Below are positions 1 through 8,531 of a stretch of 64,000 bases of DNA, piece by piece (the stretch's first letter is position 1; each line of letters opens with the position of its first letter). The DNA comes from Fluviicola sp. Its GTDB lineage: Bacteria > Bacteroidota > Bacteroidia > Flavobacteriales_D > Crocinitomicaceae. The notes below the pieces were generated by a model. It was not told the origin of the DNA. It searched no databases and saw only the letters and a program-made list of their open reading frames with translations. The translations under genes and the position numbers were made by a program. The stretch is taken from positions 1 through 64,000 of the forward strand of contig NVXU02000014.1 of the NCBI GenBank assembly GCA_002734065.2, given 5' to 3'.

Positions 1-137
1 AAGGAATCTGGTGAGAATCCAGAACTGTATCTGCAGCTGTAAACACTATACGTCGTATTTCAACAAAGTCACTGTCTTTAGATGATGGGAAGACGAAAAC
101 GATAAGGTGTGAGTCAGAATACTTGCCTAAATATTTT
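1..137 (+). promoter_or_regulatory. Cobalamin (adenosylcobalamin-type) riboswitch, 5' end cut by the window edge
   Basis: The stretch ggtgagaatccagaactg followed by ctgcagctgtaa (about 9-42) resembles the conserved G-A-A-T-C-C / B12-box part of cobalamin riboswitches. The block gtgtgagtcagaatacttgcc (about 109-129) matches the usual 3' signature AGTCAGgAgACCTGCC. The spacing and order fit the family. The outer closing helix would lie before base 1. It sits about 110 bases upstream of a B12-uptake operon and probably represses it when cobalamin is plentiful. Confidence 0.87.
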
Positions 138-248
138 TTTAAAGAAGACTTCAGAATAAAGTCGGATTTAATGTGCGCAAAACATTCTGCGCATGTCATT
201 TCTCTTAACTGATTTTTTCAACGTTTAACTTTTTTTAAATTTTTCACG

Positions 249-1214
249 ATGAAGAAAATTTACATTTTAACAACCGCTCTATTTTTAGGAGCAAACATTA
301 GTGCTCAACCTACAATCGATTTTGAGTCATTTACACTCCCTGCCAGTGTTGACACTTTCGACAATGGCTCAGCAGGAGGAGGTGATTTTATTATCGATGC
401 CACGTCATTTACCAATTTTTACGATACTACATGGAATTCGTGGTCAGGTTTTTCCATTTCTAACATGACAGACACAATCACAGCAGGCTGGGGAAACCAA
501 TACAGCAGTGTGACAGGGAGCGGAGCAAATAATTCTGCGACTTACGGCGTGTACTATCCTCAAGGTTCAATTACATCTAATGGTTGGTTAGTTTTTGATT
601 CGATTAAGTTGACAAACACAACTTACGCGGCACTTTCAATGAGAGATGGAGATGCTTTTGCAAAGAAATTTGGTGACACTGTAGATGCCAACGGAGCGGT
701 TGACGGGACCAACGGAGAAGATTTTTTAAAAGTATGGATAATTGCAGATGATTTGTCAGGCAATACAGATTCAGTAGAGTTCTTTCTGGCGGATTATCGA
801 TTTGCCGATTCTACACAGGACTATATCTTAAAAACCTGGGAAAATATAAATTTGCAAGGGTTCGGTTTTGATGTTTTGAGATTAAAATTTCGATTGGAAT
901 CTTCAGATAATGCGTTCGGATTCATGAATACACCAGCCTATTTTGCAATTGATAATATTTCTGGACATGGATTAGAAGGATTGGATGAAATTGAAACACT
1001 GACCATCAACGTTTATCCCAACCCTGTACAAGATATTCTTACAGTAAAAGGAGAGGACGGAAGTCTTACTTTGACCGATATGAGCGGAAAAGTACAATTC
1101 TCAGCAGAACATTCTGGAGAAAGTACAATAAACATGACGCAACTCTCCAACGGTATTTACTTTCTGAAAGTGGAGAATGTAACAGGCGTGGCAACTAAAA
1201 AAATTATTAAATAA
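249..1214 (+). CDS. DUF4465 (BtuH-like) cobamide-binding surface protein with T9SS sorting domain
   Basis: This is a 321-residue secreted protein. Residues 1-19 form a signal peptide ending NISA before QPT. Residues about 20-240 match the DUF4465 pattern as I know it: FESFTLP near the start, SWSGFSISN, YGVYYP, SMRDGD, and an AIDNISG end. The C-terminus (about 250-321) is a type A T9SS sorting domain with VYPNP, a middle ISGK-like turn (TDMSGKV) and a basic KKIIK tail. Some DUF4465 proteins of Bacteroides (BtuH) bind cobamides at the cell surface. Being first behind a cobalamin riboswitch and upstream of a BtuB-like receptor supports the same role here. It would be exported by T9SS rather than anchored as a lipoprotein. 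Cobamide binding itself is inferred. Confidence 0.85.
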   Translation: MKKIYILTTALFLGANISAQPTIDFESFTLPASVDTFDNGSAGGGDFIIDATSFTNFYDTTWNSWSGFSISNMTDTITAGWGNQYSSVTGSGANNSATYGVYYPQGSITSNGWLVFDSIKLTNTTYAALSMRDGDAFAKKFGDTVDANGAVDGTNGEDFLKVWIIADDLSGNTDSVEFFLADYRFADSTQDYILKTWENINLQGFGFDVLRLKFRLESSDNAFGFMNTPAYFAIDNISGHGLEGLDEIETLTINVYPNPVQDILTVKGEDGSLTLTDMSGKVQFSAEHSGESTINMTQLSNGIYFLKVENVTGVATKKIIK

Positions 1215-1220
1215 TAAAAG

Positions 1221-1290
1221 AGTTATGAGTGAGGAGTTATGAGTTATGAGTGATGAGTGAGAAGTTGACTCAAACCACTCATCACTCCAC
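1221..1290 (+). repeat. GAGTGAGGAGTT-type short repeat after the DUF4465 gene
   Basis: A run of gagttatgagtgaggag-like units followed by an inverted counterpart (ctcatcactccac) fills the gap to the next gene. Related units occur at 35829, 36170 and 37945. It overlaps a spurious 5' extension of the downstream reading frame. Confidence 0.7.
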
Positions 1291-1303
1291 ACTACAAACC
1301 AAC

Positions 1304-3259
1304 ATGCGAAGTCTTGCACTCATACTATTCTTATTACCTCTCATTACTTGGGGACAGAATGATACTGTGCAAAGAATATTGGAAGTGATTGCAACGGAGA
1401 CCATCTATCTGCCAAGACCGTCAAGAAGTATTCTCACTACAAAAGACATCGAAGAATTGGCTGCCAATGATGTCGGCGAACTCATCCAAAAGATTTCTGG
1501 GGCAAATTTGAAGTCTTATGGCAGCTTGGGTGGGCTAAAAACGGTATCCATGCGAGGATTAGGTACCAATCACTCGACCATTGTTAAGGATGGATTCTCT
1601 TTGAGTAATTCTCAAACTGGACAAGTGAATCTCGGGCAGATGGAAGTCGATAATGTGGTTGGAATAGTCAGTTCTGTTGGTAGAAGGTTCAAAAATAGCC
1701 TGCCAGTTTCAGCGCAAGTGTCAGGAAGTAATTTTTTAATCAAGACTTTTGAGAATACTTTTACTTCTGATACACTCAAAATTCGAGCGAATGTGAAATA
1801 CGGCTCTTTCAACCAACAATTGGGCTATTTGAGCGTGAAATATTCTCCGCGAAAATTCATGTTCAGTGCTTTTGGGAGAATGCGAAAGTCGGATGGGAAT
1901 TATCCTTTTGTTCTTCAAAATGGAAACACCTTTTTTAGTAGCAAGCGCAGAAATAACGATTACAAAGATTATTCTTTTGGTGGCACTATTGGCTACAAAT
2001 GGAAGGAAGGCTACATGAGGTTGATGTACAAGAAATCTGCCTTCGATCAAGGGTTACCCGGTGCGATTATTCTCTATAATCCAACGCAAGATGAACGGAT
2101 GCGTTCTGAAAATCAATCCTTATCATTTGATTATCAACCTGCTGCGAAGGTTATGAATTATCGATTCTATGCAGATGCTCGTTGGGATAAATTGAATTAC
2201 CAAGACCCAACCTTCTTAAATTCATCCGGTGGAATTGACGCAACTTACATAAATCGCTCTCTGACAGCAGGTTTTACATTCTCTACAAAGCCGATAAATT
2301 TTTTATCGTTCAATGGCGGTCTAGAAGAAGTGGTCAGTGATTTATTCTCCTTCGATTCCACCTTTGCTCAACCTGTTCGTTTTCATAATTTTGCTTTGCT
2401 TGGCGTCTCTTATCTGCTAAAATACAAGTTGAAAATTGAGGCGCAAGTTTCTTCGCAATATGTGCAAGAAAAGAACAATAAGGGTCCAAATGCGAGAGAT
2501 CGATTTAGAATGAATCCTTATTTTTCCTTGCAAACGGTTTCTGATAAGAAGAAGCAATGGAGGCATCAATTGTGGTATAGAAAATCTTTCAGAATGCCGT
2601 CTTTTAATGAGTTGTATTACAATAATATCGGCAATAATTTACTCGAACCAGAAGATGCACATCAAGTAAATTATGGACTGTCTGTTGTTCCTATTCAGAA
2701 GAAATTGGATGTTTATATTCGCTCAAATGTCTATTTTAACCGTGTTGCGAACAAAATTGTTGCGATTCCTACCAAAAACCTTTTTGTTTGGTCTATGCAG
2801 AACGTCGGATTGGTCAATATTTACGGTTTTGAGGCAATTCTGCAAACAAAATTAAAATTGACAGAGAATTGGAAACTAACTTCCGATGCCAATTATTCTT
2901 ACCAACGAACCTTGGATGTCACGGATGTCAATTCTCCAACTTATAAAAATCAAATAGCCTATATTCCTTTGCATACCGTCAATTTTGACCTTTCTTTGTA
3001 CTATAAGAAAACGGGAGTTAGAATTTCAAATTACTTTATTTCTTCGCGTTACTCTCTCAATGAGAACGTCGTGCAGAATGAAATAGATGGTTTTCTGATT
3101 TCAGATTTAACCGTTTTTCATTCATTCAAAATGAAGAAGAATCTTGTCAGAATTCAATTCTCCGTTAAAAATATTTTTGACCAACAATATGCCTTCATTC
3201 GCAATTTTGTGATGCCGGGCCGAAATTATTTAATATCTTTAAGCTATGCGTTTAATTAG
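1304..3259 (+). CDS. btuB: TonB-dependent outer-membrane receptor, BtuB-like (vitamin B12 uptake)
   Basis: The 651-residue protein has a signal peptide (residues 1-18, ending TWGQ), a plug domain (about 30-150, with DVGELIQKISG, VSMRGLGTNHS and VKDGFSLSNSQTG) and a long 22-strand-type barrel with many alternating aromatic strands. An upstream frame from 1250 exists, but it is made of the GAGTGAG repeat. The ATG at 1304 begins a clean signal peptide and was chosen. The reaction is energy-dependent transport of cobalamin across the outer membrane, powered by TonB-ExbBD (not in this window). The substrate is inferred from the riboswitch and from the BtuH-like and BtuG-like neighbours. The stop overlaps the next gene by 14 bases, so the two are translationally coupled. 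Confidence 0.87.
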   Translation: MRSLALILFLLPLITWGQNDTVQRILEVIATETIYLPRPSRSILTTKDIEELAANDVGELIQKISGANLKSYGSLGGLKTVSMRGLGTNHSTIVKDGFSLSNSQTGQVNLGQMEVDNVVGIVSSVGRRFKNSLPVSAQVSGSNFLIKTFENTFTSDTLKIRANVKYGSFNQQLGYLSVKYSPRKFMFSAFGRMRKSDGNYPFVLQNGNTFFSSKRRNNDYKDYSFGGTIGYKWKEGYMRLMYKKSAFDQGLPGAIILYNPTQDERMRSENQSLSFDYQPAAKVMNYRFYADARWDKLNYQDPTFLNSSGGIDATYINRSLTAGFTFSTKPINFLSFNGGLEEVVSDLFSFDSTFAQPVRFHNFALLGVSYLLKYKLKIEAQVSSQYVQEKNNKGPNARDRFRMNPYFSLQTVSDKKKQWRHQLWYRKSFRMPSFNELYYNNIGNNLLEPEDAHQVNYGLSVVPIQKKLDVYIRSNVYFNRVANKIVAIPTKNLFVWSMQNVGLVNIYGFEAILQTKLKLTENWKLTSDANYSYQRTLDVTDVNSPTYKNQIAYIPLHTVNFDLSLYYKKTGVRISNYFISSRYSLNENVVQNEIDGFLISDLTVFHSFKMKKNLVRIQFSVKNIFDQQYAFIRNFVMPGRNYLISLSYAFN

Positions 3260-4298
3260 TTTCCTAATCCTTCTCTCGCTATTCTCTTGCAAGAAAGAAA
3301 AACCAGCACCTGTAATCGTTGCCAATAATTTAGGCAATGGCATGGTAGTTCTCTGTGAGGGGCTTTTTCAGCAGAATAATTCATCCGTTTCTTGGGTCAA
3401 TTTCGCTGATAATTCTATCTCAAATACACTTTTTGCAGACAGAGCAAACCGACAATTGGGCGACACTGGAAATGACATGCAACGCTATGGAAATAAGATT
3501 TACATCGTTGTCAATGCTTCAAGCACCGTTGAAGTTTTGGACGCAATAACCTTTCAACCCCTTCAACAAATTTTGATGCAAAACGGAACAATTGCCAAGG
3601 AGCCTCGCAACATTGTTTTCAGTGGAAGCAATGCTTATGTTTCTTGCTACGACGGTTATGTGGATGTCATAGACACCGCTACACTGTCCGTCACGCAAAG
3701 GATACAGGTCGGAGCAAATCCTGAGGGAATGGCAATTGCCAACAATAAATTGTACGTTGCTAACTCTGGCGGATTGAATTTTCCGAATGTTGACTCGACA
3801 CTTTCTGTCATTGATTTATCGACAAATAGTGAATTGCAAAAAATAATCATTGGCAAAAATCCGAGCGTTGTTATTGCCGATTCTCAAGGAGAAATTTATG
3901 TCATTAATCGTGGAGATTACGGTGCGATTCCTTCGTCTATTTCCAGAATTGACACGCAGAATGACGTCGTTCTTCAAACTTTGCCAATCAACGCGACGAA
4001 TATCACGAAAATGAACAGTGATTTTCTGATTGCCAACCTTGATTACACAACAAATGCAAGTTCGGTTGCTCTTTTTGACCCGATAACGGAAGCAATTGTC
4101 AATGCGAATTTTATAAATACTTCGGGTATTGCCACCTTGTATGGAATTCAGTACAATTTGGGCAATAATCAGATTTATATTTTGGATGCAATGAATTTTA
4201 CGAATACAGGCTATGTACGCACGTTTTCTTCGACAGGAGTAGCGATGCAAAGTTATCAGATAGGGTTGAACCCGAATAAGATTGTGTTTTATGATTAG
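3246..4298 (+). CDS. BtuG-like YncE/DUF5074 beta-propeller lipoprotein
   Basis: This 350-residue protein has a lipoprotein signal (LFSC, Cys15) and is built of repeating propeller blades. Typical motifs are YGNKIYIVVN, VEVLDAITFQ, YVDVIDTATLSV, GANPEGMAIANNKLYVAN, LSVIDLSTN and IYVINRGDYG. This is the YncE-like/DUF5074 architecture of BtuG, the surface lipoprotein that caps BtuB and captures B12 in Bacteroides. The start overlaps the end of the btuB-like gene by 14 bases, which supports joint expression and a receptor-lid role. A role for another ligand is possible but less likely behind a cobalamin riboswitch. Confidence 0.85.
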   Translation: MRLISFLILLSLFSCKKEKPAPVIVANNLGNGMVVLCEGLFQQNNSSVSWVNFADNSISNTLFADRANRQLGDTGNDMQRYGNKIYIVVNASSTVEVLDAITFQPLQQILMQNGTIAKEPRNIVFSGSNAYVSCYDGYVDVIDTATLSVTQRIQVGANPEGMAIANNKLYVANSGGLNFPNVDSTLSVIDLSTNSELQKIIIGKNPSVVIADSQGEIYVINRGDYGAIPSSISRIDTQNDVVLQTLPINATNITKMNSDFLIANLDYTTNASSVALFDPITEAIVNANFINTSGIATLYGIQYNLGNNQIYILDAMNFTNTGYVRTFSSTGVAMQSYQIGLNPNKIVFYD

Positions 4299-4461
4299 AT
4301 TTTTATCCTTTCCACTTTTTTTTGCCAAAAAGAAAAAGCAACCGCTTTTGAAGAACAAACGACAGTGCAGTGATAAAAAAGTTCGCAAATTTATGTTGAG
4401 CGAAGTCGAAATAAAAACTGCATTGCGCTGCGATTTATCCATTCGTTCAATCTTTATCAAT

Positions 4462-5532
4462 GATAAGTTAATGCACCTGAGCTCCTTTGTCGCTAGGCTT
4501 TTAACTAAAAACATTGATTTTGATTTAACTCTTTCCAAAATCAAGGCGCGAAACCTCTCTTTGATAACTAAAATCACTTGTCTTTTTATTAGTTTTGGAT
4601 TCATACAGTTTGTTTCTGCCCAATCCTATGCTCCGCCAGCAGGTCAGGTGGGTTCAACGGCGATTCACAAAGATTCTTCGGTATTCATTAACTGGGCAAC
4701 TGGCTGCACCGTTACAAGAGGTTACAAAGACATTTCCGATACGACTTTGGGATATGCAGATTTCGGTGCAGATACGAATGCGATAGGATTTGCAACGGGC
4801 TCTAGCGTAGTCTCATTAGGGGATAGAGGAGAGGCTGTGATTATCTTTGAGCGACCAATCACCAACGGTCCAGGTCCTGATTTTGCTGTTTTTGAGAATT
4901 CTTTCAGTGAAACTTTCTTAGAATTGGCGTTTGTAGAAGTTAGTTCTGACGGCATTAACTTTTTCCGTTTCCCTGCTGTTTCTGAAACACAAACCGACAC
5001 GCAAATTGGCGGTTTCGGTTCTGTTGATGCAAGATACCTCTATAATTTAGCCGGAAAATACATCGCCAATTACGGTACACCTTTCGATTTGGATGATGTA
5101 GCAGGAACTTTTGGACTTAATGAGAATGCAATTACGCACGTCAAAATCATTGATGTCGTCGGTAGTATTAATCCTCAATACGGCTCATTCGACAGCCAAG
5201 GGAACTATGTTAACGACCCATTTACAACGCCTTTTGCCTCCAGTGGTTTCGATTTAGATGCTGTCGGAGTTATCAACGAACTGGTTTTGGGCTTGGGGGA
5301 GAATTTCGAGTCGAAAATTCGAGTTTATCCCAATCCAACACAGAATTCTGTCAATGTTAACACATTAGAAAGTGGAACTTATTCCTTAGAAAGCATCAAT
5401 GGAAAACAGATTGAGCAAGGAGATTTTTTAGGCAATTTTCAGTTGAATCTTTCTCAAGAAAAGAAAGGCATTTATTTGCTGCGAATGATTACCAAGAAGG
5501 GAAGCAGCGTCAAACGAATTGTAAAAAAATAA
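4462..5532 (+). CDS. T9SS-sorted surface protein of the B12 locus, function unknown
   Basis: The body has the motifs APPAGQVGSTAI, INWATGCTVTRGY, DFAVFENSFSETFLELAFVE, VSSDGINFFRFP and ASSGFDLDAVGV, then a type A T9SS tail (VYPNPTQNS to VKRIVKK). I recognise this as a secreted protein type seen near B12 receptors in Bacteroidota but know no assigned activity. The start is uncertain. The frame is open from 4282, but 4282-4560 looks like intergenic repeat. ATG 4462 leaves an overlong leader, whereas TTG 4561 would give an ideal 20-residue signal peptide ending FVSA before QSY. It lies in the same operon as the receptor and propeller and ends with TAATG coupling to the next gene. A cobamide-binding or accessory capture role is inference. 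Confidence 0.75.
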   Translation, partial: DKLMHLSSFVARLLTKNIDFDLTLSKIKARNLSLITKITCLFISFGFIQFVSAQSYAPPAGQVGSTAIHKDSSVFINWATGCTVTRGYKDISDTTLGYADFGADTNAIGFATGSSVVSLGDRGEAVIIFERPITNGPGPDFAVFENSFSETFLELAFVEVSSDGINFFRFPAVSETQTDTQIGGFGSVDARYLYNLAGKYIANYGTPFDLDDVAGTFGLNENAITHVKIIDVVGSINPQYGSFDSQGNYVNDPFTTPFASSGFDLDAVGVINELVLGLGENFESKIRVYPNPTQNSVNVNTLESGTYSLESINGKQIEQGDFLGNFQLNLSQEKKGIYLLRMITKKGSSVKRIVKK

Positions 5533-6107
5533 TGGAGCATCTATCGGAAGAATTTTGGAGCAAGCGCTACGCAGATGAAAGTACAGGTTGGGATTTAGGA
5601 GAAATTTCACGCCCCATCAAGGCTTATTTTGACCAAGTAGAAAACAAGGAATTGAAGATTTTAATTCCCGGTTGTGGCAACGGTCACGAAGCGGAATATT
5701 TGCATCGCCAAGGATTTGCAAACGTCCACGTGCTAGATTTCGCTAAGGCTCCGTTGGATGCATTGATTTTGAGAGTTCCCACTTTTCCGAAAGAAAATAC
5801 ACATTGCGAGGACTTTTTTAAGCACGAAGGAGAATACGATATCATCGTTGAGCAAACGCTTTTTTGCGCCTTAAATCCATCGTTGAGAATGGACTATGCG
5901 GAGAATGCAAAACGCTTGCTAAAACCTTCAGGAAAACTCATTGGTCTATTTTTTGAGTTCGAACTAGACGGAGGACCACCTTTTGGCGGGGATAGAAAAG
6001 AATATCAAAAATACTTCGAAAAACATTTCGATTTCGTGCAATTTGAAGATTGCTACAATTCGATAGAACCGAGAAAGGGGAGGGAGTTGTTTGGGATTTT
6101 TAAATAA
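5532..6107 (+). CDS. SAM-dependent methyltransferase, thiopurine S-methyltransferase (TPMT) family
   Basis: The 191-residue class I methyltransferase begins MEHLSEEFWSKRYADESTGWDLGE, the usual TPMT-family opening. Motif I is ILIPGCGNGHEA (about residues 43-54), and the later elements are VLDFAKAPLDAL, EQTLFCAL and GGPPFGGDRKEY, all typical of the TPMT branch. It is cytoplasmic. Family members methylate thiols, selenium or tellurium compounds or halides, so the substrate cannot be read from sequence. Its ATG shares one base with the previous stop (TAATG), so it is the last cistron of the B12-uptake operon. Whether the activity relates to B12 is unknown. A perfect palindrome overlaps its stop codon. 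Confidence 0.88.
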   Translation: MEHLSEEFWSKRYADESTGWDLGEISRPIKAYFDQVENKELKILIPGCGNGHEAEYLHRQGFANVHVLDFAKAPLDALILRVPTFPKENTHCEDFFKHEGEYDIIVEQTLFCALNPSLRMDYAENAKRLLKPSGKLIGLFFEFELDGGPPFGGDRKEYQKYFEKHFDFVQFEDCYNSIEPRKGRELFGIFK

Positions 6108-6157
6108 ATATAGTACGGATTGGTCGCGACCAATCCGTACTATATTTATTTAAAAAT
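6096..6157. repeat. Perfect 62-bp loop-less palindrome at the end of the B12 operon
   Basis: Bases 6096-6126 are the exact reverse complement of 6127-6157. The centre is TTGGTCG|CGACCAA, flanked by TAGTACGGAT / ATCCGTACTA and A/T-rich outer arms. It includes the stop codon of the methyltransferase gene. Transcribed, it would form a 31-bp helix with U-rich outer strands, so it may terminate transcription in both directions. The remaining 6158-6350 shows no gene. Confidence 0.9.
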
Positions 6158-6350
6158 GAAAAGTCACCCAACCTTTCTTAAACAACCTTCGTTACTATAA
6201 CTGACAATGGTATTTTAGAATTAAATTTTGGTATTCCAGAAAATTATTCTATCTTGTCAGCTAATAACAATTAAAAACACGGTAGCCTATAGTTAAAAAA
6301 TTACTTTAAACAAGTTTGATCATTAAATTGAACTACTAAACAAGTAAGTT

Positions 6351-6947
6351 ATGACTATGAATAATATCGATGACCGTGAGTTAATCAATCAGTATTTGAG
6401 TGGAGATGAGAAAGCTTTTGAAGCTTTGTTGATGCGTCATAAAGAACGTATTTTTCGATTTATCTACATGAAAATCCGTGACAACGCTTTGGCGCAAGAT
6501 ATCTTCCAAGATACTTTTATCAAGGTGGTGAACACGCTAAAAGCTGGAAATTATAACGAAGAAGGTAAATTTTTGCCATGGGCAATGAGAATTGCACACA
6601 ATTTAGTGATTGATCACTTCAGAAAACACAATAAAGTTCGTTTTGTATCAGAATCTTCTTCAATGAGAGATGATTATAACGTTTTTCATACCTTAAAACT
6701 AGAGGATGAAAACGTGCAAGAAGAAATGACACGCGTTGAACTAGAGGGACAAATGGTTGAGTTAGTTGAACATTTGCCAGATACACAACGTGACATCTTG
6801 AAGATGAGAATTTTTAAAGAAATGTCTTTTAAAGACATTGCCGACGTAGAAGGAATCAGTATCAACACTGCTCTTGGGAGAATGAGATACGCATTGATAA
6901 ACCTTAGAAAGTTAATTGACAAGCACGAATTAGTAGTGCATTTTTAA
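6351..6947 (+). CDS. RNA polymerase ECF-type sigma factor (sigma-70 family)
   Basis: The 198-residue protein has sigma region 2 (about 20-95, with ALLMRHKERIFRFIYMKI, DIFQDTFIKVV, FLPWAMRIAHNLVIDHFRK) and region 4 (about 135-190, LPDTQRDILKMRIFKEMSFKDIADVEGISINTALGR split by a helix-turn-helix). There is no region 1 or 3, which fits ECF sigma factors. It is a transcription-initiation factor acting with core RNA polymerase. No anti-sigma gene is adjacent, unlike many ECF loci, so its control is unclear. A second ATG two codons in (6357) is an equal start candidate. A strong terminator follows. Confidence 0.93.
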   Translation: MTMNNIDDRELINQYLSGDEKAFEALLMRHKERIFRFIYMKIRDNALAQDIFQDTFIKVVNTLKAGNYNEEGKFLPWAMRIAHNLVIDHFRKHNKVRFVSESSSMRDDYNVFHTLKLEDENVQEEMTRVELEGQMVELVEHLPDTQRDILKMRIFKEMSFKDIADVEGISINTALGRMRYALINLRKLIDKHELVVHF

Positions 6948-6968
6948 ATATTGTTTTTTGGTTGAAAC

Positions 6969-7003
6969 AAAAAAATCCTACTCAATTTGAGTAGGATTTT
7001 TTT
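6969..7003. terminator. Bidirectional intrinsic terminator
   Basis: The arms aaaaaaatcctactcaa and ttgagtaggattttttt form a 17-bp stem with A-run and T-run on either side. It lies between the convergent sigma-factor and cupredoxin genes and can serve both. Confidence 0.9.
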
Positions 7004-7023
7004 ATTTGCTCTAAAATGATTCT

Positions 7024-7638
7024 CTATTCTACAATCAATTTTTTGCTTTCAATAATTTCATCATTTCTGTACAATTGATAAAAATATGTTCCGCTCCATT
7101 CTTTAGAATCAATAGTCAATGTATTTCCTGATATTTTATCATTCGTGTACACTACTGCTCCTTTAACATCAACAATTTTGATAGCTAAATCTTCTGTGTT
7201 GTCTTGATTTAACTCAATTGTTATTGAATTAGACGCAGGAATTGGGAAGATTAAACTTTTAACAATTGAATTTTCTTCTAAACTAGCTGGGGCTTGAACT
7301 GTAATTGTTCCTGCCATTCCAGAGTTGAAATGTGCGTCGCATCTGTAGTCATAAGAACCTGCAACTGTAAAAATGTGTGTAAATACCCATCCAGTGCCTA
7401 ACGAGTTCCCAAAAGATGCTGGGTTACCAGGGTAAGTTGCTGTTGTTGCATTTACGTTGTGAGTCCCTGAAGAATTTGTCCAACGGACCGTATCTCCCAC
7501 GTTGATAGTGATGCTAGAAGGTGTAAAGCTAATTCCACTGACATCAATATTTACCAAAACTTGAGAGAATGATAAGTTGCAAACTAGAAGAAATGATAAT
7601 AATACTGCGTAATTTTTAATAGTAGTTTTAAAATTCAT
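7024..7638 (-). CDS. Secreted cupredoxin (plastocyanin/azurin-like) with T9SS sorting domain
   Basis: The 204-residue protein has a signal peptide (1-25, ending LSFS before QVLV), one blue-copper domain (about 26-117) and a type A T9SS tail (about 125-204, FPIPASNSITIEL to SKKLIVE). Likely copper ligands are His60 (SGTHNVNA), Cys100, His103 and Met108 (YRCDAHFNSGMAG), the complete type 1 copper set. FTPSSITINVGDTVRW is a classic cupredoxin strand. It may carry electrons or bind copper at the cell surface, but the partner is unknown. It is a single gene facing the sigma-factor gene, with which it shares a terminator. Confidence 0.9.
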   Translation of the reverse strand: MNFKTTIKNYAVLLSFLLVCNLSFSQVLVNIDVSGISFTPSSITINVGDTVRWTNSSGTHNVNATTATYPGNPASFGNSLGTGWVFTHIFTVAGSYDYRCDAHFNSGMAGTITVQAPASLEENSIVKSLIFPIPASNSITIELNQDNTEDLAIKIVDVKGAVVYTNDKISGNTLTIDSKEWSGTYFYQLYRNDEIIESKKLIVE

Positions 7639-7720
7639 AGATTTTTTTTTTGTGAACTCTAAAACTATAACAAAATATCGGTTCTACAAAAAAAAAAAGA
7701 AAATAGAAGGTATTCTGGGA

Positions 7721-8518
7721 TTACTTTAGAAGCTCTAGATACTCATACGCTTTCTGTATAGTGATAAATTTATCTTGGGCTATTTTTTGTTGCCCAGTCG
7801 ATTTGTTGTGAAACTTGTCTGGATGGTGCACCTTCACCATTTTACGATAGGCTTTCTTAATTTCATCAAATGTCGCACTGCTCGACACTCCTAAAATTTT
7901 TCGTGAGAGTGCATTCTTAGTTGCTGGTTTTACTTTACTCTTGAAAGATTCTCTCGAACTCCTTTCATAACTTTGGTACATTCCAATCACACTTTGAAAT
8001 TCTCTTTGAGACAATTGGAGCGAAAAAGCAATCGTTTCGAGTAATTTTAGTTCTGAGCCAAGCAATTTGCCATCAACCATGCATAAACCAGCTAAAAAGT
8101 AGATAATTTGCACTTTTTGACTTTTCTTCTTCACCTTAAAGCGTAACCAATTTGTAACAGAATTGATTTGAGCAGGGTTGCGATAAGCAGCAGTCAATGA
8201 TTCTCTGAAATCATAATCACTGTTTTTAAAATACTTGCGAAAGTAACTCGAAATGTACTTTATTTTGCCACCGACATTCTCTCTGTCTTTTGCGATTAAT
8301 TGTGCTGCAAGATAAATGTAGGCTTCCAGTAAGTTATCTCTGGTATAGGGCAGTGAATTATCAAATATGCCATGTTTCCAGTCGTAATCAAGTTTTCTGT
8401 GCTTCAGCCAATAAATACCACCGACAATGAAAGGCAAAAAAAACCAAAAGGCAATATTGTCAAAGAAGTCATTGTTTGGCTTGTCGTATTGGTATTGAAG
8501 AATTATTGCGTAAAGCAT
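7721..8518 (-). CDS. DjlA-like membrane protein with TerB-like and C-terminal DnaJ domains
   Basis: The 265-residue protein has one N-terminal membrane segment (about 21-38), a TerB-like helical domain (about 65-185, including FLAGLCMVDGKLLGSELKLL, a metal-site-like D/E pattern) and a C-terminal J-domain (about 203-265) with the HPD tripeptide at 232-234. The order (membrane, TerB, J) matches DjlA co-chaperones that stimulate DnaK ATPase at the inner membrane. It is transcribed in the same direction as the cupredoxin gene and the S46 peptidase gene, but a terminator separates it from the latter. Sequence alone does not show client proteins. Confidence 0.88.
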   Translation of the reverse strand: MLYAIILQYQYDKPNNDFFDNIAFWFFLPFIVGGIYWLKHRKLDYDWKHGIFDNSLPYTRDNLLEAYIYLAAQLIAKDRENVGGKIKYISSYFRKYFKNSDYDFRESLTAAYRNPAQINSVTNWLRFKVKKKSQKVQIIYFLAGLCMVDGKLLGSELKLLETIAFSLQLSQREFQSVIGMYQSYERSSRESFKSKVKPATKNALSRKILGVSSSATFDEIKKAYRKMVKVHHPDKFHNKSTGQQKIAQDKFITIQKAYEYLELLK

Positions 8519-8531
8519 TGTGTAAAATTAA

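Noticed and set aside
3816-4604. 262-codon open frame on the minus strand
   Set aside because: It lies antisense to the BtuG-like gene and the following gene, with basic low-complexity composition and no recognisable domain.
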